Positions 42,639 to 54,011 of a stretch of DNA of 64,000 nucleotides are shown here, one piece after another. The position numbers were made by a program, and so were the translations under genes. Each line of letters starts with the position of its first letter. Position 1 is the first letter of the stretch. Location of the stretch: contig JAPMXV010000018.1 in the NCBI GenBank assembly GCA_026936335.1, positions 186,001 through 250,000 of the forward strand, given 5' to 3'. The DNA is from Mantamonas sphyraenae (lineage: Eukaryota; CRuMs; Mantamonadidae). The notes under the pieces are model-generated. The model did not search any database. It was not told the DNA's origin and saw only the letters and a program-made list of their open reading frames with translations.

Positions 42639-45076
42639 ATGTCGTCGTCCTCATCCTCGTCGTCGTCGTCGTCGTCCTCGTCATCATCGTCCAGCAGCAG
42701 CTCGGGAGGGCCCACGTGGATGCTGCAGCCGCGTGTGATGAATGCAGAGAAGCGGATCAGTGAAGACCCCTACGACAACGAGGCCTGGTCCCTCCTGCTC
42801 ACCGAGGCCAGCAAACAGGACATTGCAGATGCACGCGATCTCTACCAGCGCTTCCTCGACGTCTATCCCACCACCGCTCGCGTGTGGAAACAGTATGCCG
42901 AGCACGAGGTGCGCGGCGGCCATGTCGACAACGCCCAGCAGCTCCTCCAGCGTGCCCTTCCCCTTTGTCCAGACATTGATCTGTGGTATGTTGACTTCCC
43001 TCCCCTCCCCCCTTCCCCCGCAAATGGCTGCACACCACACACACATTCGCGCACATGTTCCCATGTGTGCCATGGTGTGTTGCCCGCACACGTCACGTCT
43101 CGTCTTCCGCCTTCGCCCTCCCACTCACCGCCGCCAATTCCCCCCCCCGTCCACACCCGCAACACACAACGCCCCCCCTTCACACACACAGGATGTTTTA
43201 TCTGCGCTTTGTGCAGGCGGTACACAAGAGCGACGAGGAGGAGTTGGACAACCACATGCAGGAGGCGTACACGTACGCGTTGAAAAACGTGGGCCAGGAC
43301 TTTCTGGCCGGCGCGCTGTGGAACGAGTACGTGGGCTTCTTGGCCAGCAAGAAGACGGAGAGTGCGTTTGAGGACGGCCAGAAGTTGGAGATGCGACGCA
43401 AGGCCTTCCAAAGCGCCATTGCGGTGCCCACCTCGCACGTGGAAATGTTGTGGAAGGAGTACGACGCGTTTGAAAACTCGCACGGCAGCGCCCAGCTGGC
43501 CCAAGGCTTGATTGCAGAACACAGCAAGCGATACATGTCCGCACGCACCTGCGTGGCCGAACGCAAACTGCTGTACACAAACATCAACCGCACACTGTGG
43601 GCACGGCCTCCGTGTGGACAGGCCAACGAGACGCAACAGGTGGCGGCGTGGCATCGGTTGCTGGAGTTTGAACGCAGCGACCCGCAGGGTCTGGCCAGCA
43701 GCGCACCCGACCAGCTGCGCACTCGCATCGAGTATACATACCGGGTGGCACTGATGTACATGCGCCACTACCCCAACTTTTGGCTGCAGTATGCCATGTA
43801 CCTGTGGCAGGAGCACGCCGACGGGGAAGGCGCCCTGGACGTGTTTCAACAGGGCAGCCAGGCCATGCCGGACAATCTGTTGCTTCACTTTGCCATGGCC
43901 GACTGGTTGGAACAGCGCAAGATGATCGAACAGGCGCAGGAGGTGTACGAGAAGCTGCTGGACGGGCCTGCAGCAAACAACGCCCTCGTGCACATCCACT
44001 TTATGATGTTTGCACGCAGGTGCAAGGGTGTGCGTGCCGCACGCGTGGTGTTTTCGCAACTGCGCAAGCGTGACACGTGCAGCCACCAGGTGTGGGTGCA
44101 CGCTGCCCTCATGGAATTCTTCCTCACCAAGGACGCAGGCATTGCCAACCGCATCTTTGAGGCAGGCCTGAAGAAGTTTGGCAGCCAGCTGGAGTTTGTG
44201 GCCAGCTACGTGGACTTTATGCAGCACCTCAACGAGGAGAACAACATGCGTGTGCTGCTGGAGAAGCTGCTCAACTCTGCACCCAAGGACAACCTGGCAC
44301 ATCAGCAGCGCATCTGGGACATGTATCTGGAGTTTGAAAAGATGCACGGCGACAGCAGCGCCATCACAAAGACACAGAACCGATACCACGAGTTTGTGGG
44401 CGACGGCGACCCCACGGGCACGTTGACCCTCATCAAGCGATACCAGATGCACGACATTACTCCGTGCGACGACCAGCTCGTCGACGTGTACAAGAGTGTG
44501 GCCATGATCCACAGCAAGGTGCTACGTGCACAGGGCAAGAGCTCACGCATGCTCAACCAACTGCAAATCCCCGGTGGAGGCGTCCTCAAGCTGCCCAAGA
44601 GCGAGTACGTGACCCCTGTGGCCGACCAGCTCACTCCCTATCCACATCCCGAGGCTGCCAAGTTGCTGTATCGGCCCCCTGCCAACATTGTGCCTGGCTC
44701 TATCAACCTTACGGGCATCAAGACGTTTGTGCCGCCCCGCCTCATTGATTTTACCATGACCCTGCCGCCGTCGCGTGCCATGCAGGGGTTGCCCGTGCCC
44801 GACGCAGACAAGCTGATGCAATTGCTGCTGGCCATGCCACTGCCCTCCACCGTGTACCAGGAGCAACAGAGCGAACGTCAACGCCGAGGTCTCAAGCGCA
44901 CCCGAGCCGACATGGGCCAGGGGGCAGGCGACGACAACGAAGTGGAGTTGGGAGAAACCACCACCAAGGACGGCCTCAAGCCACGCAAGGGCAAACGCAG
45001 CCGAGCAGGCACCGATGTCTTTCAGAAACGGCACAAGGAAGAGGCCCGTCTCGCGGCCATCCAAGGGTTCAGCTGA
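42639..45076 (+). CDS. CSTF3: Cleavage stimulation factor 77-kDa subunit (CstF-77/Rna14)
   Basis: Exons 42639-42985 and 43192-45076 (2232 nt, 743 aa), joined across a tryptophan codon (IDLW/MFYLRFV). After a poly-Ser N-terminus, HAT repeats run through most of the protein (EAWSLLLTEASKQ, ARVWKQYAEHEVRGGHVDNA, LWNEYVGFL, FWLQYAMYLW, ALMEFFL, IWDMYLEFEKMHGD). The C-terminal region with YRPPANIVPG and PVPDADKLMQLL fits the CstF-64/CstF-50 interaction end of the family. It scaffolds mRNA 3'-end cleavage and polyadenylation in the nucleus. The intron ends in a CA tract. Confidence 0.93.
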
Positions 45077-45174
45077 CGAGTGGAAGAGAGAGGAAGAGGC
45101 AATGCACAGTTGAAAGAGTTTGTTTTCAGATGATGATGATGATGACAATGATGATGATGGATGAAGAACGAGGC

Positions 45175-47355
45175 TCATTCGTCCTGGGCAGGCTCGACAA
45201 TCTGCGGGATCTGTGGTTTGGAAGGACCACGTGCGCGTGAGCTGCTGGATTCAGACGAGGTGACAGTTCCGGGCAGATTGACAGCAGCGTCGTCTGCGTC
45301 GCCTTCCTTGTCGTCGTCGTCGTCGCCCTCGACGCTCTTTGGCGACGGAGTGTCCTGCTTTGCGCCACGTCCGCCATTGTCGTTGTCGCGTGGTGTCACG
45401 GGTGGTCGCTGGTCCACCACAAGATAGGTGGTGATTGGTTCCGAGCCTCCCTTGGGCACAAAGTCGCGCTCCTCGAGCTCATAGTCGTCAGCGCGGTCGC
45501 AGTTCATCAGCTCGTTGTAGGCCTCCTTGCTCAGCTGCACGCGTCCTGCCACACTGTTGCTCTCCATCTTCTCTGCATAGTTGACCGTTTCTCCCCACAA
45601 AAAGTAGCGGGGCATGCGCAGGCCGATCACCCCGGCCACCACAGTGCCTGTGTGCACACCCACACGGATCTTCAGCGTCTCCCCGGGATACTCTCCGGCA
45701 TGCATTGGCCGCGTAAAGTTCAGCTTGGCCATCACGCGTTGCATATCCAGAGCCATGTCGACCACACGTGCTGTATGGTCTTCTTGCGGGTCCGGCAGAC
45801 CCCCCACGCACTGCGAGTCGATGCACACACCGCGTGTCAGCCACACACACACACAGCACTTGTAAACACACACGCACACACACACACGCTTCGCACACGT
45901 ACCATGTATGCATCGCCGATGGTTTCGATCTTGTACACGCCGTGGGTGTCTGTAAGAGCGTCAAACTTGCTGTACACCTCGTCCATGAGGTCCACCAGAT
46001 CGGCCGGCTTCATCGACGCAGCCAGCGATGTGAAGCCCACCACGTCGGACAGCAGCACCGTAACCTAAATGAATGAGTTGCACAGCGATGTCAGAGTTGA
46101 GGGATGGAGAGGGGACGGATGGCGACAAGGCAGCGCGGGAAAAATTGTGTGTGTGCGTGTGTCTGGGAAGAAGAACGCGGGAAAAAAAACGCACGTTGGA
46201 CACTTCTTCGGCAGTCTGTGTGGCACCACTCTTCATCTTTTCGACGACAGTGTGAGGAAGCATGGCGTAGAGGAGGGCCTCGCTCTTGTTGTGTTCGAGG
46301 GCGGCGCGACGCTGGTTGAGGTAGTCCTTGCGCAGATAGAGCTCGCCCAGATAGCCAGCGAGCATGTTCATGGCGATGGCCACGACAATAAACAGATTGT
46401 GCTCGATGTACACTTCCTCGGACACAGACTGTGTCTCGATCTCCAGCACGTAGTAGACGGCTTCAAAGGTGCCGACGGCCAGGAGGGCCAGCACCGAGGC
46501 GTACACAAAGCGCAGGCGGGGCACAAGGAAGCAGAATACGATAAAGAGGGTGATGAAAATGATGCCCACCGATTGACGGAACAGGGAGATGAGGGAAAAT
46601 AGGACGCCTGAGCAGACAAAGACGGCCAGCAGGTAGCTCTGCATGTTTTCCAGAAACAGGTCGGAGTAGGTGAAGCCCACAAAGATGCCCAGGAGAAGAA
46701 CCACAATGGAGTTGAGGATGATGACCTCGGTGGTGACGCTTTGGTCCAGCAGCTGCACCAGGAAGAAGAGGATGACCACCGCCTCGGCCACAGCCGTTGC
46801 CACACGCACCTGCGACAAGGAAATGGTGGCATGGTGCACAGCAAACGAGGCTTCCAAGGCCGGGTCCTTGAAGTGCAGAGTTAGAGAGTTGATGGTTGCG
46901 TTTTCCAGCTGCGTGCGCTCTTCGCTGTCGTTCATCAGAGACGTGAACTTGTCGTACGACCGCTTGGGGTCCACATCCTCCATCTCCATGTCCTCTACCT
47001 CCTTGTCCTTGTTCTTGCGCAGACCTTGGAACAACGTGGCTGCTCTGGAGCGCACCCGTGATCGGTGGTCGTCGCTAGACGTGCTTTTGCCGGAGCGGAT
47101 GCCGCGGCTGCTGCCAGCCGTTTTTCCACCGCGTGACGATTTGCCGTCGTCGCTCCCCTCGCTCGAAGGCGCCGTGGCGGCCATTGTCACACGCTTCGGC
47201 GACGACGAACTGCGTTCCATCGCCGGTGACGATCGACTTGCCGCCAACTGCTCCGGCTCGGGAGAGTCGCGCAGGTATTTCGCAGCTGTGGAAGCCATCC
47301 GGGAGCCTCGAAGAAAAGATTGGCTGTGTTTGCGCTTGTGCTCCGCAAATTCCAT
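45175..47355 (-). CDS. Membrane class III nucleotide cyclase (metal ligands intact)
   Basis: Exons 47355-46195, 46064-45903 and 45810-45175 (1959 nt, 652 aa). The cytoplasmic N-terminus of about 170 residues is Ser/Arg-rich. About six hydrophobic helices, a coiled linker (LPHTVVEKM) and one catalytic domain follow. Metal-binding Asp394 (VLLSDVVGFT) and Asp438 (ETIGDAYM) are present. The Glu in KIETIGD is the guanylyl-cyclase-type base residue, but the second specificity position (RYFLWGETVN) is not a cysteine, so substrate is uncertain. The usual Arg in VNTASRM is Lys (VNYAEKM). It shares topology with the inactive-looking paralogue at 8.4-10.2 kb. The Met at 47298 is an alternative start, because the chosen ATG lies only 4 nt after the TBC1D23 stop codon. 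Confidence 0.88.
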
Positions 47356-47359
47356 GCCT

Positions 47360-49539
47360 TCATGCTTCCTGCACCTTTCCCCCCACCACTCTCCTCTGTG
47401 TCAATGTGACCCCTTGTGTGCTTTGCAACCGCCTCTGCTTGATGACGTCTGTGAATTCCGAGGCATTGTCGACGAGAAAGGTGTGCTCAGTGGTTTGTGC
47501 CTCCTCCTCCTCCTCCTCCTCATCCTCCTCATCCTCCTCCTCGCCCTCTGCTGTGGAGATCCGCGTTTGGCGGAACATGAGTGTGATGCACTTTTCGTTG
47601 GACTTGCGATGGCGGATGCGTACGAGCTTGCCAATGGGCATGTAGGCATCCGTGCGTGCAAACTGCATCGCCTTTGCCTCTCCGACAGGCTCCAGTTCCA
47701 CCAGCACATCACTGTGGCCACGCACAAGCAACACCCTTGCATGTGCTTGCTTCTCCATCACTCGGTAGCTGCGAAACAGCAGGTCGGCCTCCTCATCGGC
47801 CACCCAATCACGCAAACTGCGCGTGACTCCCACCTCTGCCGCAGCCTCCGCAGCCTCTGCCTTTTCACGTGCCTTTGCCTTGGCCTCCTCTACATCTCGC
47901 TGCGTCTGTCCTGGCTCATGAGCAACCTCACCCAGCTCCTCCATCCCTGTGACAATGCGTGTGCGCAGCCGTCCGATACCGTTCATCAGTCGCCCCTTGA
48001 GTGCCCCAGCCAGTCCCGAGGACGACATCAGCAAGCCCGAACCTTGGTTGTCCGTATTTTCATCCGTCTGCAAGTCCTGCTGCACAGCCATGGCATCCTC
48101 GATGTCAGCCGCGCGTCCTCGCCCGCACATGCTGCACATTCGCCCTCGTTGTGGTCCTGCAACACCTCCATCTCCTTGCGAAGCACCAGGTCGTGCACAC
48201 TCTCATACCCTCCTTCCAGACGGGACACGCGCTTGAAGCCCCGCTGCAGGAAGCACAGCACAAACGAATCCACAACCTGTGCCGCAAGCTGTTCCTGCAC
48301 ACTGGGCACGATATCCACCGCCGCCGACGTTGTCGACGTCGACGACGCTGCGTCCACACCCATTGTATCGCCTGTGTCCTGTATGTTTGAGCCCCCGGCA
48401 AGTGGATTCACCTGTCCCGCATTGCCAAACAGCAGCAAGTGGCAATCGCCCAACTCTGCAAACGTGTCCACGGCCTTGGCCAGGGCCTCTGGGTCTGCCA
48501 ACAACGCAGGATCCAAATGGAATGCAGTCGCAAGGTGGCCAGCATACTTGTACTGGCGTGCGGAGCGACAGTCCAACAACAAGAAGCGGATGCCGGCTCC
48601 GCTGCCGGCCAGACCTTCGACCACCTCTTCTGCGCTCACTGGCAAACATAGCCTGGAGCTGTAATACGCGCCCACCTTACGTGTCACCACCTGGCTGCGC
48701 TCCTTGGACACCATGTTGAACAGCTGGGCTTTAAAGGTGCGCGGCGTGTCGAGCTGCAGCGCCAAGGCGGTTTCCACGAGCGAATCCACCCACTCGGCCT
48801 CCATAGTCAGGGAACTCACACATGTGGGCAATTCGCTCACCTCTGTGTGCATGATTTGTTCGCGGTGCAGCATAAGAAAGGCCAGCGCCACGAAAAAGTG
48901 CAGCGTTGGGTCGTCCTGAACCAGGTACCGGTCCCACAGCTCCAGCAACACGTCCATGTCCAGTTTGGAGGCAAACATGGTCACAAACCACGGCGTGGCA
49001 TACAGCTCGGGGCCAACGCCAAACTGGTCCAAGAACTTGCACAACGGCGGATCTGCGTACAGCAGCAGCAGGCGGAACAGGTGCAACGTGGCCTGCACAC
49101 ACTCCATGTCCGCTGCAAAGATGTTGCGGCAGAACCGGTTGACAAACGCGTAAAAGGCATTAAAGGCGCCGCTTTCGCTCAACCCCAGCGTAAGAAACGG
49201 TGCAAGCACCTCGTGCAGCCCCTGCACGTACGCCATGGAGCGCCTCTTGCAGAAAAAGGTCAACATGGCACGCAGTGTCTCCTGTGTCTCCTGCGTCTGG
49301 AACAGTTCCATGTCCTGTCGTGTGCGCATGCAGTCTGCGTCCAGCGTCTTTTGGTGTTCCACGTCGAATTTGCCGTCAAACAGGCTCATAGAGTCCCCCT
49401 GCAGCCGGTTGGACTTGAGCAGCACCGACCACACATCTGCCCTCTCGTCCGCCTCCACCTGGCCTCCTGCAGCCACCACTGCTGCCCGCACCTTGTCGGC
49501 GTTGGGTCGTTTCGCCTTGAGCAGCTCGGAAACCGACAT
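47360..49539 (-). CDS. TBC1D23: TBC1D23-like Golgi Rab-regulatory protein (frame break near 48.13 kb)
   Basis: The N-terminal TBC domain runs from the start at 49539 (MSVSELLKAKRP), with MAYVQGLHEVLAPFL and ELYATPWFVTMFASKL. The usual catalytic Arg/Gln fingers are not evident, as in TBC1D23. A rhodanese-like domain follows (IRFLLLDCRSARQYKYAGHLATAFHL, GGYESVHDL). Then the frame must change near the CxxC (about 48120-48140) to the frame ending at 47360, which encodes the C-terminal PH-like domain (AHARVLLVRGHSDVLVELEP, KLVRIRHRKSNEKCITLMF). No intron of normal size fits, so a 1-nt deletion or 2-nt insertion in the assembly is likely. TBC1D23 bridges endosome-derived vesicles to trans-Golgi golgins. 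Confidence 0.8.
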
Positions 49540-49616
49540 GGTTGCGTTGGGAGACGGTGGGCATGGATATCTCAAAGCACACACACAGACAGACAACACA
49601 CGCCACGCACAACAAT

Positions 49617-50831
49617 TCATTGCTGCTTCTTCTTGCGCTCCTTGCGCTTTTGCTCACGCTTCTCTTTGCGTTTCTGTTCGCGCTTGGCTTCCATTTTGGC
49701 CTCCTTGAGTTGTGCTCTGGCCTCCTCCTTGCGTTCGGCATCGCGTTGGTCGAGTCCGTCCAGCACTCCGTATTGATGGTAGGCCAGCAACGCATACAGG
49801 ACAAGGGTGCCTGAGGCCGAGCCGGTGATCAACGAGTTGTCCAGCGAAACCTTGTCCAGGGGCATGAGGGAGGCAAAGAGGTTGTTGACCATGTGCAGTG
49901 CAATGGGTTCGTACAGGTTGCGTGTGATGAGGGCGCGGCTGGAGTAGACAAAGCCGATGAGGGAGCCCATGGTGACTTGCATGAGCACGTACAGGCCGTG
50001 GTACTGGGCAACGGCAATGTTGACAAAGTGGAACACGCCAAAGGCGGTGGCTGCAAACATGGCTGCGGAGCGACGCGTGCCAAACCGATGCAGGGCCTGT
50101 TGGAGCATGACGCCGCGAAAGGCCACCTCTTCAAACACAGGCGCCAGCAGGAGCATGTTGACCACCGTCATGTACTCCAAGCCCTCCTGATGGCCCACAA
50201 GGTAGTTGGTGAAGCCATAGAGCCAGTTGTTGGTCCGCCACTGGATGGTGAGGAGTAGGAGGAACCCTGCGACGTGGGCGAGCATCAAACCCAGGCCGTA
50301 CAGCGACACCCAGGGACTGTGCAGTCCCAAAAGACGCCAATAGCGCGCCACACTCATGTTGCGGGTGTAGGAGTAGCGGCACACGTAGTAGAGGAGCATA
50401 AATAGGGATTTGGCCACAAACATGTTGATGGGAAGCTGGATGGCCTCCGCGTCGCGGCTGAGCACACAGCGCAGCATGGGCCACGCGTCCTGGTAGCAGG
50501 TGGTGGCCACGGCGGTGAAGAATGGGTCCGCCACGGCTGTGTCGTTGACAAAACGGGGAAGCGCCGCTTTGACGCAGTCCGTTTGGCAGGGCAGCGCGGC
50601 TGCAAGCATTTGAGCACGGCTGCGCTGCAGCTCCGGCGCCGTGTCCAGACGGTACTTGACAAACAGATAGTGGCCCAACGTAATGAGAATGACGAATTCC
50701 AGAATGCAGATGGCCGCTTCCATGATGCCCATGGCCACACGCGCCACGTATTTTGTGGAGGAGGATGACGACTCGCCGTCAGCGGCTGCAGAAGAAGACG
50801 AAGAGGACGAAGAGGATGATGAACGCGCCAT
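49617..50831 (-). CDS. CPBP/CAAX-type intramembrane metalloprotease homologue
   Basis: 404 aa, single exon. A poly-Ser N-terminus precedes about seven to eight hydrophobic segments. The CPBP motifs are FEEVAFRG (EExxxR, nt about 50127), FGVFHFVN (second His) and HMVNN (third). These form the metal/catalytic site in Rce1-type proteases. The C-terminus is an extremely Lys/Glu/Arg-rich helix (KREQKRKEKREQKRKER). Family members trim prenylated CAAX proteins or act in other intramembrane proteolysis; the substrate here is unknown. Confidence 0.85.
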   Translation of the reverse strand: MARSSSSSSSSSSSAAADGESSSSSTKYVARVAMGIMEAAICILEFVILITLGHYLFVKYRLDTAPELQRSRAQMLAAALPCQTDCVKAALPRFVNDTAVADPFFTAVATTCYQDAWPMLRCVLSRDAEAIQLPINMFVAKSLFMLLYYVCRYSYTRNMSVARYWRLLGLHSPWVSLYGLGLMLAHVAGFLLLLTIQWRTNNWLYGFTNYLVGHQEGLEYMTVVNMLLLAPVFEEVAFRGVMLQQALHRFGTRRSAAMFAATAFGVFHFVNIAVAQYHGLYVLMQVTMGSLIGFVYSSRALITRNLYEPIALHMVNNLFASLMPLDKVSLDNSLITGSASGTLVLYALLAYHQYGVLDGLDQRDAERKEEARAQLKEAKMEAKREQKRKEKREQKRKERKKKQQ

Positions 50832-52440
50832 AATGGAGAGATGAGGTTGACTGTGTGTGTGCGTGTGCGTGTGCGGATCGGGTTGGGGCAGAGTACGCGG
50901 AAAGGGGCATCATCCATTGAAGGTTCCACACCTCGCGTGGCGCATCCTCGGCCCAGCTTTGGCTGTCGCGGCCCAAATGGATGACGAGACAGCCGACAGT
51001 TGGGTCCTGGAGCAGGATGACGACGGCATCCTCGGGGACGTTGAGGGAGGTGGATGGGGTGCGGACAACAACGTCCACGTCATCCGCAACGTCCCAGCCC
51101 TCCAATACAGGACAGGCACGTGTGACACAGGCCACACGGCGTCCATTGGTGTCATGGATGGACCAATCGACGAGGACAACGTTGTGGACGGTGCCGGAGA
51201 AGTGGCCTGCTTTCCAGGGCATCTCCAGGGCGCCTTCCACACGCATGTACGTGTCGCTGGACACGGCACGAAGGCTGTTGATCCCTGTGCTGGCTGACAT
51301 CACATCGTCGCCCTTGACCAGACAATTCACGTGGCCGTCCCCTGTGTGCTGCGGCGTCAGCATGCTCACGTGTTCGTGCAACAGTGAGGATCCCGGGGTT
51401 CTGATCTGCAGGTGCATCGACGCAGATGTCATGTCCTGTTCCGATGCTTCATACACCACCTTTTGTGCCGTCAATTCACTTGATGCACGCAAAGGTTCGC
51501 GCACAAACGTCGCTTTGTCCACCAGATCCCACAGGTTGCCTTGTCCCTTCCTGCTGTTTCGGCTACTGCTGCTGCTGCTGCTTGCACTGCTGCTGCTGCT
51601 GCCTTGTGCGCCTCCGTCTGTGCGCGTGTAGTCCGCTCCCAAGAGCAGGTCGAGACGTAGGCGTTCGCGATCCAGGGTACCAAAGACAAACGCCAGCTCA
51701 GGCAGATTCCCGTCACTGTCCTCAGTATCCACCCCACTCGCATTCGTGGGTGGAAACACACCGGCCAGCAGGGAGTACCCGCAGCCCAGCTGCGCTTCGT
51801 ACAACGTCAACGTGTCGTCCTGGCTCACCACGCGCCATGTGTCTGTGTCGTCGTCCTCCATGTCCAATTGGACATCTACCAGAGATTCCCACAACTGCGA
51901 TGCTGCGCCACGGTTGTCCAGACAGGCCGAGATGCGCAACGGAAGCGCGTGCGTTTCGTCGCGCCAGGTCGATCCGGAGCTGTTGCGAGTCAGCAACACG
52001 GGCTGCTTCACAGCTGCGTTTGGAAACGACACGCGCAGACTAAACACGTCGGCAAACGGCTTGATGCGCTGTCCCTTGAGTTCCATGGACACCTGCGTGC
52101 CAATGTGCAGCCAGAAGCGTGCCTTGACACTCTGTGTGCTCAGCCGTGACCCTGCGTTCCGATACCATGTGCGCAGGCGTATCCAATGACGCACACAGTA
52201 CAAGTTGATCCACCAGCGCCGTTCGTCCACGCCGTGTTTGAGCAGCATCACCTCTGCTTTGGTGCGCCACTTTTCGTCCGTGTCCCGCTCCACCAGTGCC
52301 CGCCACACACGCTCATCCATCAAGGCTTTGTGCCAGTACGAGTTTACCTGCGACGCACACACCACGTCATTTATCCTCATGTGACTGCACACCCGCGCAA
52401 GCACTTCGAATGGCAATCCATCCGTCCAACCGCGCCCCAT
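50779..52440 (-). CDS. F-box protein
   Basis: 553 aa. The F-box is at the N-terminus (LPFEVLARVCSHMRINDV, ASQVNSYWHKALMDERVW), so it is expected to dock to Skp1 in an SCF ubiquitin ligase. The remainder is beta-rich (TWRDETHALPLRISACLD, LPELAFVFGTLDRERLRLDLLL) with a poly-Ser linker, and I recognise no substrate-binding repeat. The last codons overlap the start of the downstream CPBP gene by 53 bp on the same strand and read hydrophobic sequence out of its poly-Ser region. An in-frame 81-nt intron (GTGTGG...CACACAG) could also lie here, so the C-terminus is uncertain. Confidence 0.7.
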   Translation of the reverse strand: MGRGWTDGLPFEVLARVCSHMRINDVVCASQVNSYWHKALMDERVWRALVERDTDEKWRTKAEVMLLKHGVDERRWWINLYCVRHWIRLRTWYRNAGSRLSTQSVKARFWLHIGTQVSMELKGQRIKPFADVFSLRVSFPNAAVKQPVLLTRNSSGSTWRDETHALPLRISACLDNRGAASQLWESLVDVQLDMEDDDTDTWRVVSQDDTLTLYEAQLGCGYSLLAGVFPPTNASGVDTEDSDGNLPELAFVFGTLDRERLRLDLLLGADYTRTDGGAQGSSSSSASSSSSSSRNSRKGQGNLWDLVDKATFVREPLRASSELTAQKVVYEASEQDMTSASMHLQIRTPGSSLLHEHVSMLTPQHTGDGHVNCLVKGDDVMSASTGINSLRAVSSDTYMRVEGALEMPWKAGHFSGTVHNVVLVDWSIHDTNGRRVACVTRACPVLEGWDVADDVDVVVRTPSTSLNVPEDAVVILLQDPTVGCLVIHLGRDSQSWAEDAPREVWNLQWMMPLSAYSAPTRSAHAHAHTQSTSSLHYGAFIILFVLFVFFCSR

Positions 52441-52466
52441 GTGCCGCAAAGAAATTCCCCTTGGCC

Positions 52467-53936
52467 ATGATGGCGCGTCCTCGCACCCTCCTCTCTCGTG
52501 GATGGGTGCTCATGCGTGCCTCTGTGCAGCCTGCTTCATCCACAGCAGCCCGTGTGGCTGTCCGTGGAGCAACGGCTGTGCAGCTTCTGCTTCCTGGCAC
52601 GAGTGTGTCACGGCAGATGGCCACACTCACACGTCTTCCAACCACCCTTGTACACAATCTAAACACGCCCATGCGCGTTTCTCCCCTCGTGGTCTCCACG
52701 GAAGGCGCAGTACAACGAGGCGTCGTCCGTCGCCACCGCACCTCGTACGTCGTCAAGCGCCACAAGGCGTCGCAATCACTGTTTACCGCCAACACTGCCT
52801 TTGGGGCCTGGCTGGGTGTCATGTCCACACTCTCCCTCAGCATGTTTGCCTTCCACCTTTACCAGGAGGAGGTGCTGCAGGTGATCATGTTCATCCTCGA
52901 GGAAGAAAAGGACACAGACAACGCAGCAGCTGAGCCGGCGGATTCCGACACCTCGCATGCACAGGCGTCGCAGGGCACAGCAACCAACGGCACCACCCAA
53001 GCCTCGTCGTCGGGCATGTCCTGGTTTGGCTGGGGGACGTCGCAAACGACGGAGCAGAAGCAGCAGCAGCGCTCGCAAAACGCACAAGAAGAAGGAGGGG
53101 AAGGAGGAGATAGGGACGAGGATTCCCACCACTTTTTCCTACCGTTTATCTATCCGTTGGGCGTGACGCTCACATTTGCGTCTCTGACGGCTGTGGTTGC
53201 GTACCGGCGTTCGCACAACGAATGGTTCTCCAAGCAGTTCTTTGGGCGTCTGACGGTGTCGCTGAACACATTCCGGCATGGACGGCTGGACATCCGAACG
53301 CTGATGGAACGCAATTTGGACGAGGTGCTGTGGGGCAATCGGGTGGCCATGAACCTGATTGCAAAGGCGGCACGGCAAACCACTCCGGAGCGGCCGTTTC
53401 TGATGCTGGCCGCGCAGGACAGGTGGCACGTGCACAGTGCGGTCATGAGCATGATGTCCAACATGTTTGTGCCTGGATACATGCGTTTCGACCTGGGTCT
53501 GCCCATCGTGGGCGACTGGTACGTCTTTGCGCTCTCCTGCGAAAAGGACAACGACGTGCGCCAGCACAAGGTGCGTGTGCTGATGGTACGCGAGCGCACT
53601 CTGCTGGCCATTGGACAGATGAACAAGCGACCAAAGACATTCAACGACAGGCAACATCGTTTGCGCTGGGAGACCCTCGTCAAGATGAGCCACTTGTACG
53701 ACGAGTATCTGCGTGTGCACGAGACCTTTCGCGAAATGATGTCTTCGCACGAGCATGCGCCTGCAGGGGACGACGTCAACCAGCCCGCCCCGTCGCCAGA
53801 CAGCTCCGTCATCGTCCACGACAATGACGACCTCGCCATCGACGAGAAACTTCCTGTTTTCCGACGCCTGTGGGTGTCTGTGCCAGCAGACCCCGACGAG
53901 GCGTCGCGCTGGAGTGAGTGGTTGACCAAGAATTGA
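52467..53936 (+). CDS. Putative mitochondrial inner-membrane protein, unknown family
   Basis: 489 aa, single exon. The N-terminus is rich in Arg, Ser and Ala with no acids (MMARPRTLLSRGWVLMRA), as expected for a mitochondrial targeting peptide. Two hydrophobic segments are seen (AFGAWLGVMSTLSLSMFAF and FLPFIYPLGVTLTFASLTAV) separated by a Ser/Gln/Glu-rich loop. A conserved-looking soluble domain follows (RRSHNEWFSKQFFGRLTVSL, GDWYVFALSCEKDND). Function unknown. Its start codon is only 26 bp from that of the divergent F-box gene. Confidence 0.65.
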   Translation: MMARPRTLLSRGWVLMRASVQPASSTAARVAVRGATAVQLLLPGTSVSRQMATLTRLPTTLVHNLNTPMRVSPLVVSTEGAVQRGVVRRHRTSYVVKRHKASQSLFTANTAFGAWLGVMSTLSLSMFAFHLYQEEVLQVIMFILEEEKDTDNAAAEPADSDTSHAQASQGTATNGTTQASSSGMSWFGWGTSQTTEQKQQQRSQNAQEEGGEGGDRDEDSHHFFLPFIYPLGVTLTFASLTAVVAYRRSHNEWFSKQFFGRLTVSLNTFRHGRLDIRTLMERNLDEVLWGNRVAMNLIAKAARQTTPERPFLMLAAQDRWHVHSAVMSMMSNMFVPGYMRFDLGLPIVGDWYVFALSCEKDNDVRQHKVRVLMVRERTLLAIGQMNKRPKTFNDRQHRLRWETLVKMSHLYDEYLRVHETFREMMSSHEHAPAGDDVNQPAPSPDSSVIVHDNDDLAIDEKLPVFRRLWVSVPADPDEASRWSEWLTKN

Positions 53937-54011
53937 GGTGTTGCCAATGAAGAGTGAGAGAGTGAGAGTGAGAGAGAGAGCGCTGAGAATGGCAACAAAA
54001 CCCACCACCGG

